Assembly: GCA_003586115.2 (NCBI GenBank)
Contig: QVOM02000112.1
Location: 49,076,143-49,140,142 of the forward strand
Source: Salvator merianae
Lineage: Eukaryota > Chordata > Lepidosauria > Squamata > Teiidae
Length of the DNA: 64,000 nt
Direction: 5' to 3'
Under the pieces are notes generated by a model. It saw nothing but the letters and a program-made list of their open reading frames with translations. It was not told the DNA's origin and ran no database searches. The stretch's first letter is position 1; each line of letters starts with the position of its first letter. Both the position numbers and the translations under genes were made by a program. This document shows, piece after piece, positions 20,788 through 31,655 of the stretch.

Positions 20788-21717
20788 GGGCCTGTTCTCA
20801 CTTCACAGTGCAGAATGCTATAATTACACCATTCCATGCTGAAAAAAAGCCTGCAGTGTGGAACCAGGCTTCCAGTACTCACAGTGAGAATGCTGGCCTG
20901 CCCACCATGACAGCAGCTGCAGAAATGTTTGGCTGCTGCCATGGTGACCAGGGATGCAATGCATAACTGTACAACTGCAGCCACGCCACGCCATGGCCTG
21001 CAGCATTCACACCCAGAAGCAGGTGTGAATGCTGCTGATTAGGAACAGTCCAGATGCTCTCAGTCCAGCTGTGAACAGCGATTTAGGGCCTGTTTGCACT
21101 TTGGTTCTAGTGAATGCCTGGATGTTCGATAGCACAGTGCATCCATACTTTGTGGAGGCCCAAGCATTTGGGAACATCTGCAGATGCTCCCAAATGCTAC
21201 TAGTTGTGGACAGCAAAACTGCTATCCATAGCTGTCTCAGGAGCAGCTGGGCTGCTTCCAGTAAGCATAATTCACACCTGCTTCTGGGTGCACACACTGA
21301 AGGTCACAGTGTGGCGCAGCTGTAGCTGCAGCTGTGCAGCTGTGCAGTTGTGCAGCATGGTGTGATTGTGTAGTTGTAAGGCACATCCCTGGTTGCTAAG
21401 GCAGCAACTGGACATGTCTGTGGGTGCTGTCATGGTGAGTAGGCCAGAATTTGCACTACAAATGTTAGAAGCCTGGTTCTGGGCCGTTCCAGCCCTTGCA
21501 GTGTGGATGGCCACCGCCCAGTAGGGTCTGTTCCAGTGTAAAATAGCATAATTATACCATTCTACAGTGTGAAGTGGGAACAGGCCCTTAGCTGTCCACA
21601 GCTAGTTGTGTTCAGGAGTGTCTGGAGATGCTCCCAAATTCTTGGGCCTTCACAAAGTGGATGCAATGTGCTGCTGAGCATCAGGGTGCTCACTAGCACC
21701 AAAATCTGAACAGGCCC
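20788..21717 (-). mobile_element. Harbinger-like MITE (outer) with TAA duplication
   Basis: Begins GGGCCTGTTCTCACTT and ends AATCTGAACAGGCCC, flanked by identical TAA triplets (20785-20787 and 21718-21720). Without the inserted copy at 21086-21587 it is about 425 bp, matching its relatives. Its left interior (TATAATTACACCATTCC, then CCAGTACTCACAGTGAGAATGCTGG-type arms) is the reverse complement of the right side of the copies at 3829 and 36102, so it lies in the opposite orientation. It inserted into the minus-strand L1. Confidence 0.88.
21086..21587 (+). mobile_element. Harbinger-like MITE (inner) with TTA duplication
   Basis: A 502-bp element with ends GGGCCTGTTTGCACTTTGG and GTGAAGTGGGAACAGGCCC, flanked by TTA (21083-21085 and 21588-21590). 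It sits inside another member of its own family. Removing it and one TTA joins GCGATTTA to GCTGTCC, which aligns with GCAGTTTTGCTGTCC read on the opposite strand of the inner element itself. That comparison confirms a 3-bp TTA duplication, the PIF/Harbinger hallmark. There is no coding region. Confidence 0.92.
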
Positions 21718-22022
21718 TAATTCCCTTATATTCGGATGCTTAGTACCAGTTATAACTATTTTGGAAAATATGTTCATAAGCTGCCTTTTGGGCTGTAGAT
21801 ATTAGTAATTATCATATATACTCTGGAGACCTGTCCTGTTGAATTGTTCACCATACTATCATAATGTTCTTTCAGAGATGTGGATTGCCTATTCATTGCA
21901 TCCATCATGTCCTGTGAGTGTAAGACATAGGACAGCAATAATAATTGTAACCACTGAGCTTCTTTGAACTCTGTCAATGTTTTAAGATCTGCATTTGAAA
22001 GAAGGACACCTGAATCTAAATC

Positions 22023-22620
22023 AAGATCTAAAAGTGCAGAAAAGGGCAACCAGAATGATCAAGGGACTGGAGCACCTCAAGGGGTTGCAACATCTTGGCC
22101 TCTTCTGCCTTGAAAAATGGTGTTTACGAGGTGACCCAATTGAAGTATATAAAATTATGCATGGTGTGGAAAAGATAGATAGAGAAAAATTATTTTCTTT
22201 ATTGTTGAACACTAGAACTAGGAGTCGCTCTATGAAACTGAAGGGCAGGAGAGTTAAGATAGACAAGGGGAAGTATTTTTTCGCCCAGAGGGTCATCAAT
22301 CCATGGAATTTACTCCCAGAAAAACTAGTGACAACTACCAGCCTGGGTAGCTTTAAGAAAGGGTTAGACAAATTCATGGAGGACAGGTGTGTCAAAGGCA
22401 ACTAGAATTGTTGCCTAGGTACTGCCTCCAGGTTGGAGAGACAGGCAGGATGTCTCTAAAGGTCATTTTCAGGGAGCCGAGAGCAGGTGAAGGTTTTGCC
22501 TTCATCTTCTGCTTGAGAATGCCCAGAAGCAATTGGTAACCCACTTGTGTGAAGCAGAATACTGGACTAGATGAGTTTGGACCTGATCCAGCAGGGCTCC
22601 TTTTATGTCCTTATGTTCTC
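22023..22620 (+). mobile_element. CR1 LINE, ORF2 C-terminus and 3' UTR
   Basis: Frame 22026-22405 is the intact C-terminal part of CR1 ORF2: VQKRATRMIKGLEHL, LGLFCLEKWCLRGD, PIEVYKIMHGVEKIDREKLF, KYFFAQRVINPWNLLPE and TTSLGSFKKGLDKFMEDR, ending at a natural stop. The frame's upstream methionine (21995) lies in the neighbouring L1 and is not a real start. The 3' UTR ends with TGGACTAGATGAGTTTGGAC, CTGATCCAGCAGGGCTCC and the short terminal repeat TTATGTCCTTATGTTC. It is 5'-truncated, as is usual for CR1, and among the best preserved elements here. Confidence 0.95.
22026..22405 (+). pseudogene. CR1 ORF2 C-terminal fragment
   Basis: About 126 codons remain open to the natural stop, lying downstream of the reverse transcriptase domain in the CR1 family. 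Endonuclease and polymerase domains are absent, so the product would be inactive. Confidence 0.92.
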
Positions 22621-23011
22621 AAATTTTGTAATGCCTTTGGTGTGCAGCATTCTAAACTGACAAGCAGGCTACATCTGTCTCAAAATAGAAATAGATGCAA
22701 GTGGCTTTATTAGGAAAGGGAGAAGAAACAGGGTTTTTCACCATTTCTGCCATACACATAGCATATCTCTTAGATATGGGTTATGAAAATTTTGATATTT
22801 TATAGTTGGGGATGTGAATAATATATTGCTTTCTATCAAAGAAAATTTGTTTAACTCCATTTGCCTCCATAAGGGAGGAGAGTGATATTAAAACTCTAAA
22901 ATGTTTTGGAGTCTGAATGCATCATAATAATGTTCTATACTCGGTAACCCCACCCCCTTTGAGGTGGGTCTCCAAAGTAGTTTTTTATATAGTCTATGTC
23001 TCTGCTTGACC
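22621..23011. other. Unassigned stretch
   Basis: AT-rich. It could be more of the interrupted minus-strand L1, but I could not confirm any L1 motif. Confidence 0.4.
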
Positions 23012-23143
23012 ATTAAATGCTGGTATCCTGCTGGTATTCCTATCTAGGACTCCTCTGTGCAGACAGAGTCTGCACAGTGTGGTCTATTCCACATTAGAAC
23101 AGGACAGGTATCCTGTTCTACTGTGGAAAGTGCAGAAACGCCC
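23012..23143 (+). mobile_element. Right-hand fragment of serial-hairpin MITE
   Basis: AATGCTGGTATCCTGCTGG, TATCTAGGACTCC, GTCTATTCCACATTAGAACAG and the closing GTGGAAAGTGCAGAAACGCCC correspond to the right third of the element at 18433. The 23085-23127 part forms a hairpin around GGACAGG. Confidence 0.65.
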
Positions 23144-23964
23144 ACAGAATTGTGGAATTGAACCACAGAGATCAGCTAGGCCAGTGGACATATGGGTGGC
23201 AATGGGCCAGCACCAGTCTGCAAGCCATGGGCTGCCGGTCAGTGGTGATTTCATGAGGGCTGGGAATTGCAGAAAGCAAAGAGCAGTTATCCATGGGGTA
23301 CTGTGGGAAGAGAAAAGAGAGGCGAAGCTTTTCTCTCTGCTCCCTTTTTCAAGCACCCCAGCAAGATGCAGTGGCGTCCATTGGTATTGCTGTGGGAAGA
23401 AGAGAGGGAAATTGGGAATAGCTGCTGGTCGGGGAAGCGTGTAGGACTTCTGATGGAGAAAGAAAGAAAATAATTTCCTCCTCACACCTCTCCAATCTGA
23501 TGTCAAAACAAGAAGGGGGCTGTGCCTCGTACATGCTCAGTCTTGCCAATTACAGAGGGTGTTTGCTTTGGAAGACGCCCCCCCACACACAAGAAACTTT
23601 TCTCCCCTGCCTGTGATTTGGATTCTAAAGCCCTGCTTTTCTCCTGCCCAGTTTTCTTTCCTTCTCACAAAGAAATGTTTTGTTTTCATTTCACCTACAT
23701 TTTACCATCCCTTCTAAAGGACTGTTATTAAGCCAGATAGAAATAGCTATGAAGAGGGCATTTCCCCCCCACAACTCTTTTTCCGATTCTCCTTTCAATT
23801 TTGTGTATGGTGGTGGTTTTTTTTGCTCTTAAATAAGCCCTGTGCAGGATTACCTGGAAATAAAGCCCACTGACTTCAAAGAAGAGCATGCTTGCAAGAG
23901 CCACTTGCTGTGGGATTTAGCCAGATGAGCCTATCAAGTGAGTTCATACATTAACATTTCCTTT
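23144..23964. other. Unassigned stretch
   Basis: Open frames on both strands near 23080-23550 overlap one another and show no protein family. GAAATAAAGCCCACTGACTTC near 23858 resembles a dispersed repeat also seen near 25160, 28250 and 42730. Confidence 0.4.
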
Positions 23965-24090
23965 TTAGAGTCAGAAGCATTTCATGGGCTGGAAGGGAGA
24001 ACAGAGATCATCAAGTCCAGCCTTGTCCAATGAAGGAATCTACAAGCGTACAGCACCTGGCATTCCCAGATGGGCTTCCATCCAAATCAA
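23965..24090 (-). mobile_element. CR1-type LINE 3' end fragment
   Basis: GGCTGGAAGGGAGAACAGAG followed by ATCATCAAGTCCAGCC is the reverse complement of a CR1 3' end (normally GGCTGGACTTGATGATC). CCAGATGGGCTTCCATCC further on also fits CR1 3' UTR text. Confidence 0.7.
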
Positions 24091-24423
24091 GTTTGACTCT
24101 CATTAGCTTTTTGAGACCAGATGCTTGCGTTGGCTTGTTGCCATCTTCCAGCTATGCACATATACACGGAGTTACTACCCAGCAAGGATAAGAGTGTTTT
24201 GTTTTAGTTTTTCCAAGTCCCTGTTTCTTATTCTGAAATGTTGGCCAAAACAGAACAACAGTTTTAATACTCACACATCTAATGTCCTGGTGGTAGAGAA
24301 GGAAGACTAGAAATGTTATGCAACAGGGTGATTTAAATGGGAAGCAGTTTTCACGTCTCATGCCTTCCACGGAATTTTCTTGCAGTGTTCTTTACAACTG
24401 TCAGCTGCCGGCTCAGAGATCTT
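24091..24423. other. Unassigned stretch
   Basis: No recognisable gene or repeat. Confidence 0.4.
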
Positions 24424-24842
24424 GGGCATGTTTGCACTTTCCACCATGGAATTGACCACGTAGTCATGACTATCAGCAGGATACCAGCATTTGCGGTGCA
24501 AATACTGGTATCCTGGCTTGAACTTCACCATCACAGCAGACGGGAAGTGGATGGCTGCTGCCATGGTGACTGGGAGTGCTGCACTGTATGCAGGTGCACG
24601 CAGGCACGATTGAATATTTGCACAGGTGCAGCTATCAAGAACAGCATGGCCGTGCATTCAAACTGCAAATGCACTTTACTGGGAACTGGATGCCAGCTCC
24701 CAGTAAAGCTGTGGAGCACAAATTTGTGCTCCACAGTTATCCATGATCAGGAGGGCTGGTCGTGAGGGCCTTCACATAGTACGGAGGCACTTTGCTAGCA
24801 AGCATCTCTGACCCTTGCTCATGCAAAGTGCGAACAGGTCCC
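24424..24842 (-). mobile_element. Harbinger-like MITE, serial-hairpin subfamily
   Basis: The reverse-orientation partner of 64-505. Left end GGGCATGTTTGCACTTTCC and right end AAAGTGCGAACAGGTCC. It keeps the same hairpins in reverse order: TTCCACCATGGAA at 24438, GGATACCAGCATTTG/CAAATACTGGTATCC at 24480-24514, the pair around CTTTACTGGGAACTGG/CCAGCTCCCAGTAAAG, and TGTGGAGCACAAATTTGTGCTCCACA. The flanks CTT and CTA differ by one base. Frames through it (24337-24765 and the minus-strand ones) are not genes. Confidence 0.78.
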
Positions 24843-24897
24843 TAGTCAGTAGCTCTCAAGTAATTGGAAAAGAGGCTTGACAATTCTTCAGTATCCA

Positions 24898-24985
24898 AAA
24901 CCCTTTCTGCACGGGGCCTTACTCTGGATTATATCCTGGAATAGGGGCCTGCCATCTACATGCTGGTGCATACTGCAGCAAGCCC
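24898..24985. mobile_element. Left half of short Harbinger-like MITE
   Basis: AACCCTTTCTGCACGGGGCC, then TTACTCTGGATTATATCCTGG and CATCTACATGCTGGTGCATA, match the left half of the 18854-19037 element. The right half is missing. Confidence 0.65.
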
Positions 24986-25373
24986 CGGGGTTTATGTTTA
25001 AGTTTGCAGACCCACTGAACTCAATGAGACCTCGAAATAAATATGCACAAGTAAGCTAAAATCTTCCTTAAAAGTAACAGGGCTTTTCTCCTGTGCAATT
25101 TGATATATTATGTGGTATCTTTCTCCATCTGGAAATTGAATGCTAAATATCTTTACTTGAAAGTCAATTCTATTGATTTCATGGGACTTGCTTCTTTAAA
25201 AATATACTTAGGACCCTGGCCAAAAAGAAGCCCAAGAAAACTTTGCCTTGATTTATGAACTAGTGTTAAAGTGCCTAAGGGCTGAAATGAGAAAGTAGTG
25301 CTGAGTATGCCTGACCTAACTCTCTGTTTTAGCCCCTCACTCTCTAATTTATTCTGTTAAACTATTTCATCTG
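24986..25373. other. Old dispersed-repeat fragments
   Basis: CCACTGAACTCAATGAGACC (about 25012) and TTGATTTCATGGGACTTGCT (about 25174) look like worn copies of a common amniote repeat with the text ATTGAGTTCAATGGGACTTA. The family name is not known to me. Confidence 0.35.
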
Positions 25374-25600
25374 ATAAGAATATAAGAGGAGCCTTGCTGG
25401 ATCAGGCTACAGTCCATCTACACCAGCATTCTGTTTCACACAATGGCCCACCAGTTGCTTCTGGGCATTCTCAAGCAGAAGATAAAGGCAAAACCTTCAC
25501 CTGCTCTTGACTCCCTGTAAAGGGCCTTTAGAGGCATCCTGCCTGTCTCTCCAACCTGGAGGCCGTACCTAGGCATCCATTCCTTGTCTCCAGCTCTTTC
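25374..25600 (-). mobile_element. CR1 LINE 3' UTR
   Basis: The reverse complement of the 3' end seen at 22410-22620: AAGAATATAAGAGGAGCC, TTGCTGGATCAGGC, CCAGTTGCTTCTGGGCATTC, TCAAGCAGAAGATAAAGGC, GGCATCCTGCCTGTCTCTCC. A second insertion of the same CR1 subfamily, truncated before the coding region. Confidence 0.85.
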
Positions 25601-28200
25601 TTTTTGCAAGCCATATGAGGAAGAGGCAAGTTTAATGCTTGCATTCTCCATCTCCCTGCCCGCCATTTCCTAGTTTTCTTCCCATGTTCTGTCTATGATA
25701 CAGTTAACCTTGAGGGAGAGACAAATGCTCATTTCTAAAATGTGCCCCCATTGATAAACAGATTTACAAGGCACAGTGAACCAATTTGTATGGAACAGCG
25801 CATATCCTCCAACATGATTGGAACAAAAACAGATTCCTGTACCTTTAAGGCTGCATGTGCATGGCAAGAGATTCTACTGCTTTCTCCAGACCCAGCCACA
25901 CCTTTGAAGTTACAGAGTGGTCTTATCATGGGATGTGCTAGAAATGGCCTGAAAGCTTGACCATTTTTCTGCACATCCTGAAATACAGTTACATAGATCA
26001 CAATGTAGGTAGATCGCTCATGGTGCTTTTCTACACCTTTATGGTAGCAGTGCAAGCATCTGAGGGTGGCAAGCACACTCAGAGCTATTCTCCTTGCTAG
26101 CCCTTGGAGATACTCCACAGATGCTGCAGGCATGCAGACACCATACCTCTTGGGCCGTCACGAGACATTTTGTTTGCAGTGTGGATACAGCAGAACTCAC
26201 CTGCCTCTTCAAGAGAAAGCTGATGAGCTCAATATATAGGAAGGATTATCCTGGTTTTACTGGGTCATGTTGGAAGATATGCTCATGTTCTGTTGACCAA
26301 GGAAGTTTAAAGAAAGGTTACCTTAGATACTTCTGAGACACCTTCTGAGAACATCAAAATCAACTAATGCATAAATGATTATAAAATAAAACATTGTAGA
26401 CCCTCAGCATCCATTGCTTTCCCATTCACAGATCTTATTAGCCTGTGAATGGAGGTTTTTTCCTCACTACTTGCTATAAAGAACCTTACTGATCCATACG
26501 TTTTTAGCAGAAACTGGTGTTAACAATTTTTTTTTTTTTTTTTTTGCAATGTGACACATGTAGCAAAAATGTATAAATATGGATCAGAAGGTAGAAGCGA
26601 CCATTGGGAAAGCATTGGACTTGTGCTGAGACCAGAGGCCATTTTAGCTACTAGACAATGTGGATAATCCAATCACACACACACACACATACACACTGCA
26701 CCTAGCTGAGCTCTCAGTTCGATTTCTCTGCCTTGCCCCTAGCCTGGGAGACAGTGGGAATCTTTATTTTGTGCTCCATTACCACAGTTACAATGAAACA
26801 TGTCTCACCTGATATCAATCGTAGTTTACTAAATTTAGGAATTTCACTCTTCGAGTTGCCATTACTATTTGACTAATTCATCCAACTTGGATATTGCTGC
26901 CACTGTTCTTCCAATAAAGCAAACTTTGTATCAGAATTAGTCAAATTATTTTCCCTTCCCTTCAGTTGGCTCCAATCTGCTCACTAGTCAAATCTAACCT
27001 TTAGTCCTTTAAAGATTCTGCTTAAAGATTCTGCATATACAGAGTCTCTTAAATCTCTATAGACACTTGACAATGTAATGTTGTGCACACTGGCACAGTG
27101 AACCAAGCATGAAGATTGCTGCACTGTCTTACGGGGTGCTTTCCTGTGTCTATTTTAGCACACGCAAGTGCCCGATGACACAGCAGATGAGGCACTCATC
27201 ATTGGAGCATGATTTCACATCCTCACCCCTGGGCACGCTTTCATGGGCACATCATGCTGCCAAAAATGAAAATGCAATGCCCAGAGCTATTCTCTTGAGT
27301 ACCCACAAAAGTAAATGAACACATAACCCTAGTCTGGACAGGTAAATGTCAGTTGTTTCATCATTCCACTGTCTCACCTCAGCCACCCTGCCCTCCTAGT
27401 CTTCAGGAGTGACACCTCAGTGAGGCTGCACCTACACTCATTAACAGGGGAATTTTTTAAATTTAAAAGTATTCATCCTTTCTTTGTCCACTGATGACTG
27501 GGAGGAATGCAATTCATAGGCTAGGCTTTCATGCAGACATTACAGCTCTAGGAGAACATCTCAAAGAAGGATTTTATCTTTGTATCCACTCATATCTACA
27601 ATCCACTATTAGCACTAAATAGCAATTACTGATAGGCATTTCTTGTGTGATCACATTTCAAAGACACACCAAACAGAAAATATTGGTAGACAACAATATC
27701 ATAGTCTCTGCGTGCTCTATCTGGATTTTATAGTGTCTGCAAATGTGATCCATAGTGACTTATGACTTCTTGATTTTTTGTGTAGTACAATTGCTGATCA
27801 GAGTGTAACGTGTTAGACAAGAATTACTTCTCAATTTATACAAGGACTTGGACTTTAAAAAAAAAAGTCAGGTTTGCCATTTTCAATTATTTATTTTAAA
27901 AAGCAATATTTTTATAACGTGGGCGCAGAATTTTTGTTCTCTGCTTTCAATTAGCTGGGAATTTACTATGTTCAGCCAAATGTCCATTCATCAAATTCCC
28001 AATTCCTGGCAATCCAGACAAATTCTCAGTTTACATCTTTATGGACAGAAGAAAGGTGGGTGCTTCTGCCTCCTGCTAAATCACTGCTGAAGACAGGGAG
28101 TCAGGAGGGCAATACAGTGTGATTGCTGGAGCTTTTATGGGTATTTAAGGGGATGGAAAGGCAAAATCCCTTTCTGTGGATTTGCTCATCTTCTGAACTA
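25601..28200. other. Unassigned stretch with simple repeats
   Basis: About 2.6 kb without a recognisable gene or intact element. It holds a T-run at 26527-26545 and a (CA)n run at about 26674-26690. Frames such as 25735-26133 on the minus strand have no family resemblance. Confidence 0.45.
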
Positions 28201-28330
28201 GGGTGGTCTGCAACCTACTAAGGACAAAGAGCACGGTTCTATACATGTTTACACTGAAGTATGCCCCAGTCAGTTTAATCTGGCTTGGTTCTATATAAAT
28301 TTGTATAGGATTATGTCCTGTTGGATCAGT
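28201..28330. repeat. Possible old dispersed repeat
   Basis: CACGGTTCTATACATGTTTA, then GTTTAATCTGGCTTGG and TTTGTATAGGATTATGTCC resemble a worn copy of an amniote repeat with alternating TGCATAGGATT and CAATGGG-type text. Weak. Confidence 0.3.
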
Positions 28331-28644
28331 ATGAAAGTCCATTAAAACCCATATCCTGCTTCTCAGAGTGGCCAGGAAGTTATCTCTGTGAAGTCTAAAA
28401 GCAGAGGAAGAAGGCCACAATTTAGCTGTGCCTCCAGCAACAGGAATTCTGCAGACAGTTGTGTCTGCTGTCAACTTTTGTACTGTGCTTAATAAGCTGC
28501 TTATAGTTTCTCTTCCATAAATTTGTCAACATTCCACTCAATCCACCTCATTTGAATTTGCTTTGATTGATGTCTTTGTGCATATCATATCAAAGTTAAT
28601 TCCATGGCTGGATGAAGCATTGTATAAAATGCTTTCTCTTTATT

Positions 28645-28645
<1 letters not shown>

Positions 28646-28700
<55 letters not shown>
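28646..28700. repeat. (GATA)n microsatellite
   Basis: About thirteen uninterrupted GATA units. The Ile-Tyr-Leu-Ser open frame on the minus strand is an artefact of this repeat. Confidence 0.97.
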
Positions 28701-28701
<1 letters not shown>

Positions 28702-29064
28702 GATATATAGATAATCATTTGAATTAGATAAGGCTGTTTCCCACTTACATTCATAGATGTATCTCTGAGCCATCTGGGGCAGCATTTCCCCATTTTGGTG
28801 TCAGCAGATGCCTACTGGAGTGCCCAACACCTACTCTGAGTTGGCTGAAAGTGAGGGCATGAAGAACCACTCAGAGGGCAACTGCTTCAGCCTAGCTGCC
28901 TTCACCAGGGATTCATGGTATCATCTGAAGCTGAGGCAGTGCCTTCACCACCACAGGAAGGGTGCTTTAGAAGAGCCAGCAGCCCCCAGACATCTGACTC
29001 ATGGAGATACAACCGAACAATTTCATGGATAATTCTGAACTCTACCAACAATGCAGGGAAAGTG
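28701..29064. other. Unassigned stretch
   Basis: No recognisable gene. Confidence 0.4.
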
Positions 29065-29200
29065 GAGGTGCTTTTGCACTTTCCACCGCGGATTATTCGA
29101 TTGCAAACATTCCACGGTGGAACAGTCCCTACAGTGCAGTGGCCATTTGCACTGTGAGGGCTGGAACATTCAGGCAATGGGCTTCCAGCACTGGCAGTGT
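29065..29200 (-). mobile_element. Left fragment of Harbinger-like MITE
   Basis: GCTTTTGCACTTTCCACCG, the hairpin partner TTCCACGGTGGAACAGTCCC, then CACTGTGAGGGCTGGAACA match the left third of 9178-9606 closely. The remainder is lost. Confidence 0.7.
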
Positions 29201-31569
29201 GCCTTTTTCCTGTTTAGATGGCCCCTTAACTGTGGACCTAAGGATAGAAGGCATTACAGCTATGTACGCTATCAGGGAAGGAGTTCTACAAATTTAGTGC
29301 CACCTCTGGAAAGACTTTGCCTTATTTATCTACCTCCATAGCCTCAGAACCAGGGGCTGCATCCACACAATAGACATGGTGTTCTCCTAGAGTACTTCTG
29401 GGGCCTGGGAGGCAAATATGCAGACTGCCCCCAGGGCACAATATTTGCCTTCTGAACCACTTGGTTTACCAGAATGCAAAAAATGCTTAGAAGGTGGATT
29501 TTGCTCCATTTACCCTTGCTGCCACTATGATGGTGGTGGTGAAAATAACTTACCGGGGATAATGGACCATTTCTGGTCCAGTGCTAAACTGCATCACATA
29601 AAAAATTCAAAGCATCCAAGGCCACAAGGTTCAGCTATGTAAATAGCACATCTCCCATCCCTGCAACAGGACTGGACCCTCGCATCCCAGAGGCATTTTT
29701 TTTTATGGTCCTTTGGGTCCTCCTAGAGTCTTAGGCCCATTCTGCATTTATTTTTTTTCTGGAATTTATTCTAAAATAAAAGTTGCCATCGGCATTCTAG
29801 CATGGAATACAGCAGGTCTCACACCCCCAATCACAGTTCATTAGCATTGGATGAAGCAGTGGACCTCCTTGAAGAGATCCACAGCTGGGCCAGACTATGG
29901 AAAATCTGCACACAGCACACCCCTGGGCACCAGAATATGCAGAGGAACCCTTTTCAGCAACACTCCAGGAAGTGCCACCAGAAGTGGTGCGCTACTGAGA
30001 AGAGCTTTCCTGGAAACTGTGATGGCCAGGAAGGTGCATTCCTGGTTTTTGGAGGTAGCAGTAGGGGCTGGGCCATAATGACCTGCCTGAGTGCAGACAG
30101 CCCTTGGAACAGACTACTGCTTGCCTGCTCCATCATGGCCTGTGGCCAGCATTCTGTGCTATGTGGGGCAGAGTAGCCCATGTAGTGCAGCAAAAGCCTT
30201 AGATGCTAAGCTAAGCAGCAAATTGGCAGGTTCAGACGAAAGCGGGTAGTTGTTGTGGTCAAGGATCGTGGAAGTTGTAGTTCAAAACGTTTTTCCAAGC
30301 TGTTGTACCATGAACTATTGACCGAATATATTGAACTCAAATGTTGCCGTGTCATGCTGATCTTGGAAGACCGTTACCTCTTCCTTTATGCATTATCCAA
30401 TCCCCATTTGGAATCATAATCCTTATTACTCCTTGTTATTACTCTTTGAGAGTGTTCCCTCAGGCTTCTCTCAGAGCTTCACAAATACATAGCCCTAAAA
30501 AGCAACCCACAGCTCATCAATCCGTTCTTATTTCCACACTTGCACCAAGCCATGCAGAAAGTTCACTCTAGCTCTACTTGATGGTCAGCCAGCAATCTCT
30601 CCCACACAAGCTGCTGTCTTTTCTTTCCCCTTTTTCCGTTCCTTGGTTTTCCTCCTCCCAATTCTATCCAGACTTACGACACTGAACCACAACTTTCCCT
30701 CAAGCCATAGCTACCACCAAATTATTTGTTGTCAGCACAAAAACATATATCTCCAAAAAGGGGGCCTGGTAATGGATCTCTTCAATATCTAGTTGCACAG
30801 TTTTCCTTCCCAGGCCTAAACACACTGTGAGCCAAACAAAAAAACATGTGCAAATTTGTTTTATTTAAAAAGAGAGAGTTTCACATCTGATTACTGGCTT
30901 ATTTCTCAGTAAACAGCATTGACACATCAAAATAATTTGTTTTGGAGCATCAAAATTGTTCACTTTGAAGTATCAAGGTATGTGATATGCTTGTGGAAGA
31001 CTGCAGGCAGGACAAGTGATTTTATTCATGTCCTTGTCAAGGGCATCTATGTGCAACTGGCTGGCCAAAGTGGCTGTTTTTGCTTAATGCACGTTATCCC
31101 ATACCATAATTGGCCCATATTGAGAGATCTGGACCAGACTGAAACGGTGGGTGACAGCCATTGCCAGGGCTGTCTGCGTTATCAGTAGCCCATTCTGGCC
31201 CAACTTTCATTCTCAGCCTCCAAAAGTTGCTGGATAGGGCTGTTTTAGCCAGGTGCCCAGAAATGGCCCACTTCTGGGAGCTCAGCAAAATGGTGTCAAA
31301 CTCCTCACACCTGCCAGGCTAGATCAACCACTCACTACTATCCCTACTACAGTACCTGGTCTAGTCCACAACAGAGGAACGCTTCAGATACAACTTTCAA
31401 GCAAAATCCCATTGAAGTAAACTACTGCTCCATTTTCGCACCATTTTCACATCATAGGCCTCTCCAATGCCTCTTGAACACAGCGTTCCACAGGAGATGT
31501 GGCCTTCTGGTAGACCAGTCCACAATGTAGACGAGGCATTCAGCAGGTCTGCTGGACCGGCATACTAGT
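29201..31569. other. Unassigned stretch with stray MITE-like ends
   Basis: GGGGCTGCATCCACACAATAG (about 29355) and TTAGGCCCATTCTGCATTT (about 29731) resemble DNA-element termini without identified partners. Frames at 29802-30176 and 30919-31188 have no recognisable domain. No host gene is supported. Confidence 0.4.
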
Positions 31570-31655
31570 CCAGTGCAGGTGGAGTCAGTGAACAGGTTGT
31601 GGGACTAGATGGAGCATCAATCTGATCCTGCAGGGAATTACTTTTGTTCTTATCA
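31570..31655 (+). mobile_element. CR1 LINE 3' end fragment
   Basis: GGACTAGATGGAGCATCAAT, CTGATCCTGCAGGG and TTTTGTTCTTATC match the last part of a CR1 3' UTR. Confidence 0.65.

Larger units (their letters stand above)
19651..22022 (-). mobile_element. L1 LINE, ORF2 C-terminal part, interrupted
   Basis: On the minus strand, 22020-21774 reads as L1 ORF2 (FKEAQWLQLLLL, VSRVYMIITN). Sequence 21770-21721 has SYNWY, similar to the YRWYLTP motif. From about 20340 down, HPVQTFWTSIIREISRI, VAAKAEITLHWKTAGQLS and further C-terminal text follow. Frames are broken by stops and shifts. The poly(A) end appears as a T-run at about 19652. The L1 text is split by a tRNA-SINE (20383-20698) and by a doubly nested MITE (20788-21717, flanked by TAA). 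A CR1 begins where the L1 text stops at about 22022. L1 identity is from protein pattern by eye. Confidence 0.65.

Noticed and set aside
20383..21720. Possible CRISPR-like or tandem-array region because of many short repeated motifs
   Set aside because: Repeats are terminal or internal parts of nested transposons, without regular spacers; the genome type is vertebrate.
26527..26545. T-run that might mark a minus-strand retroposon
   Set aside because: No recognisable element body or target duplication next to it.
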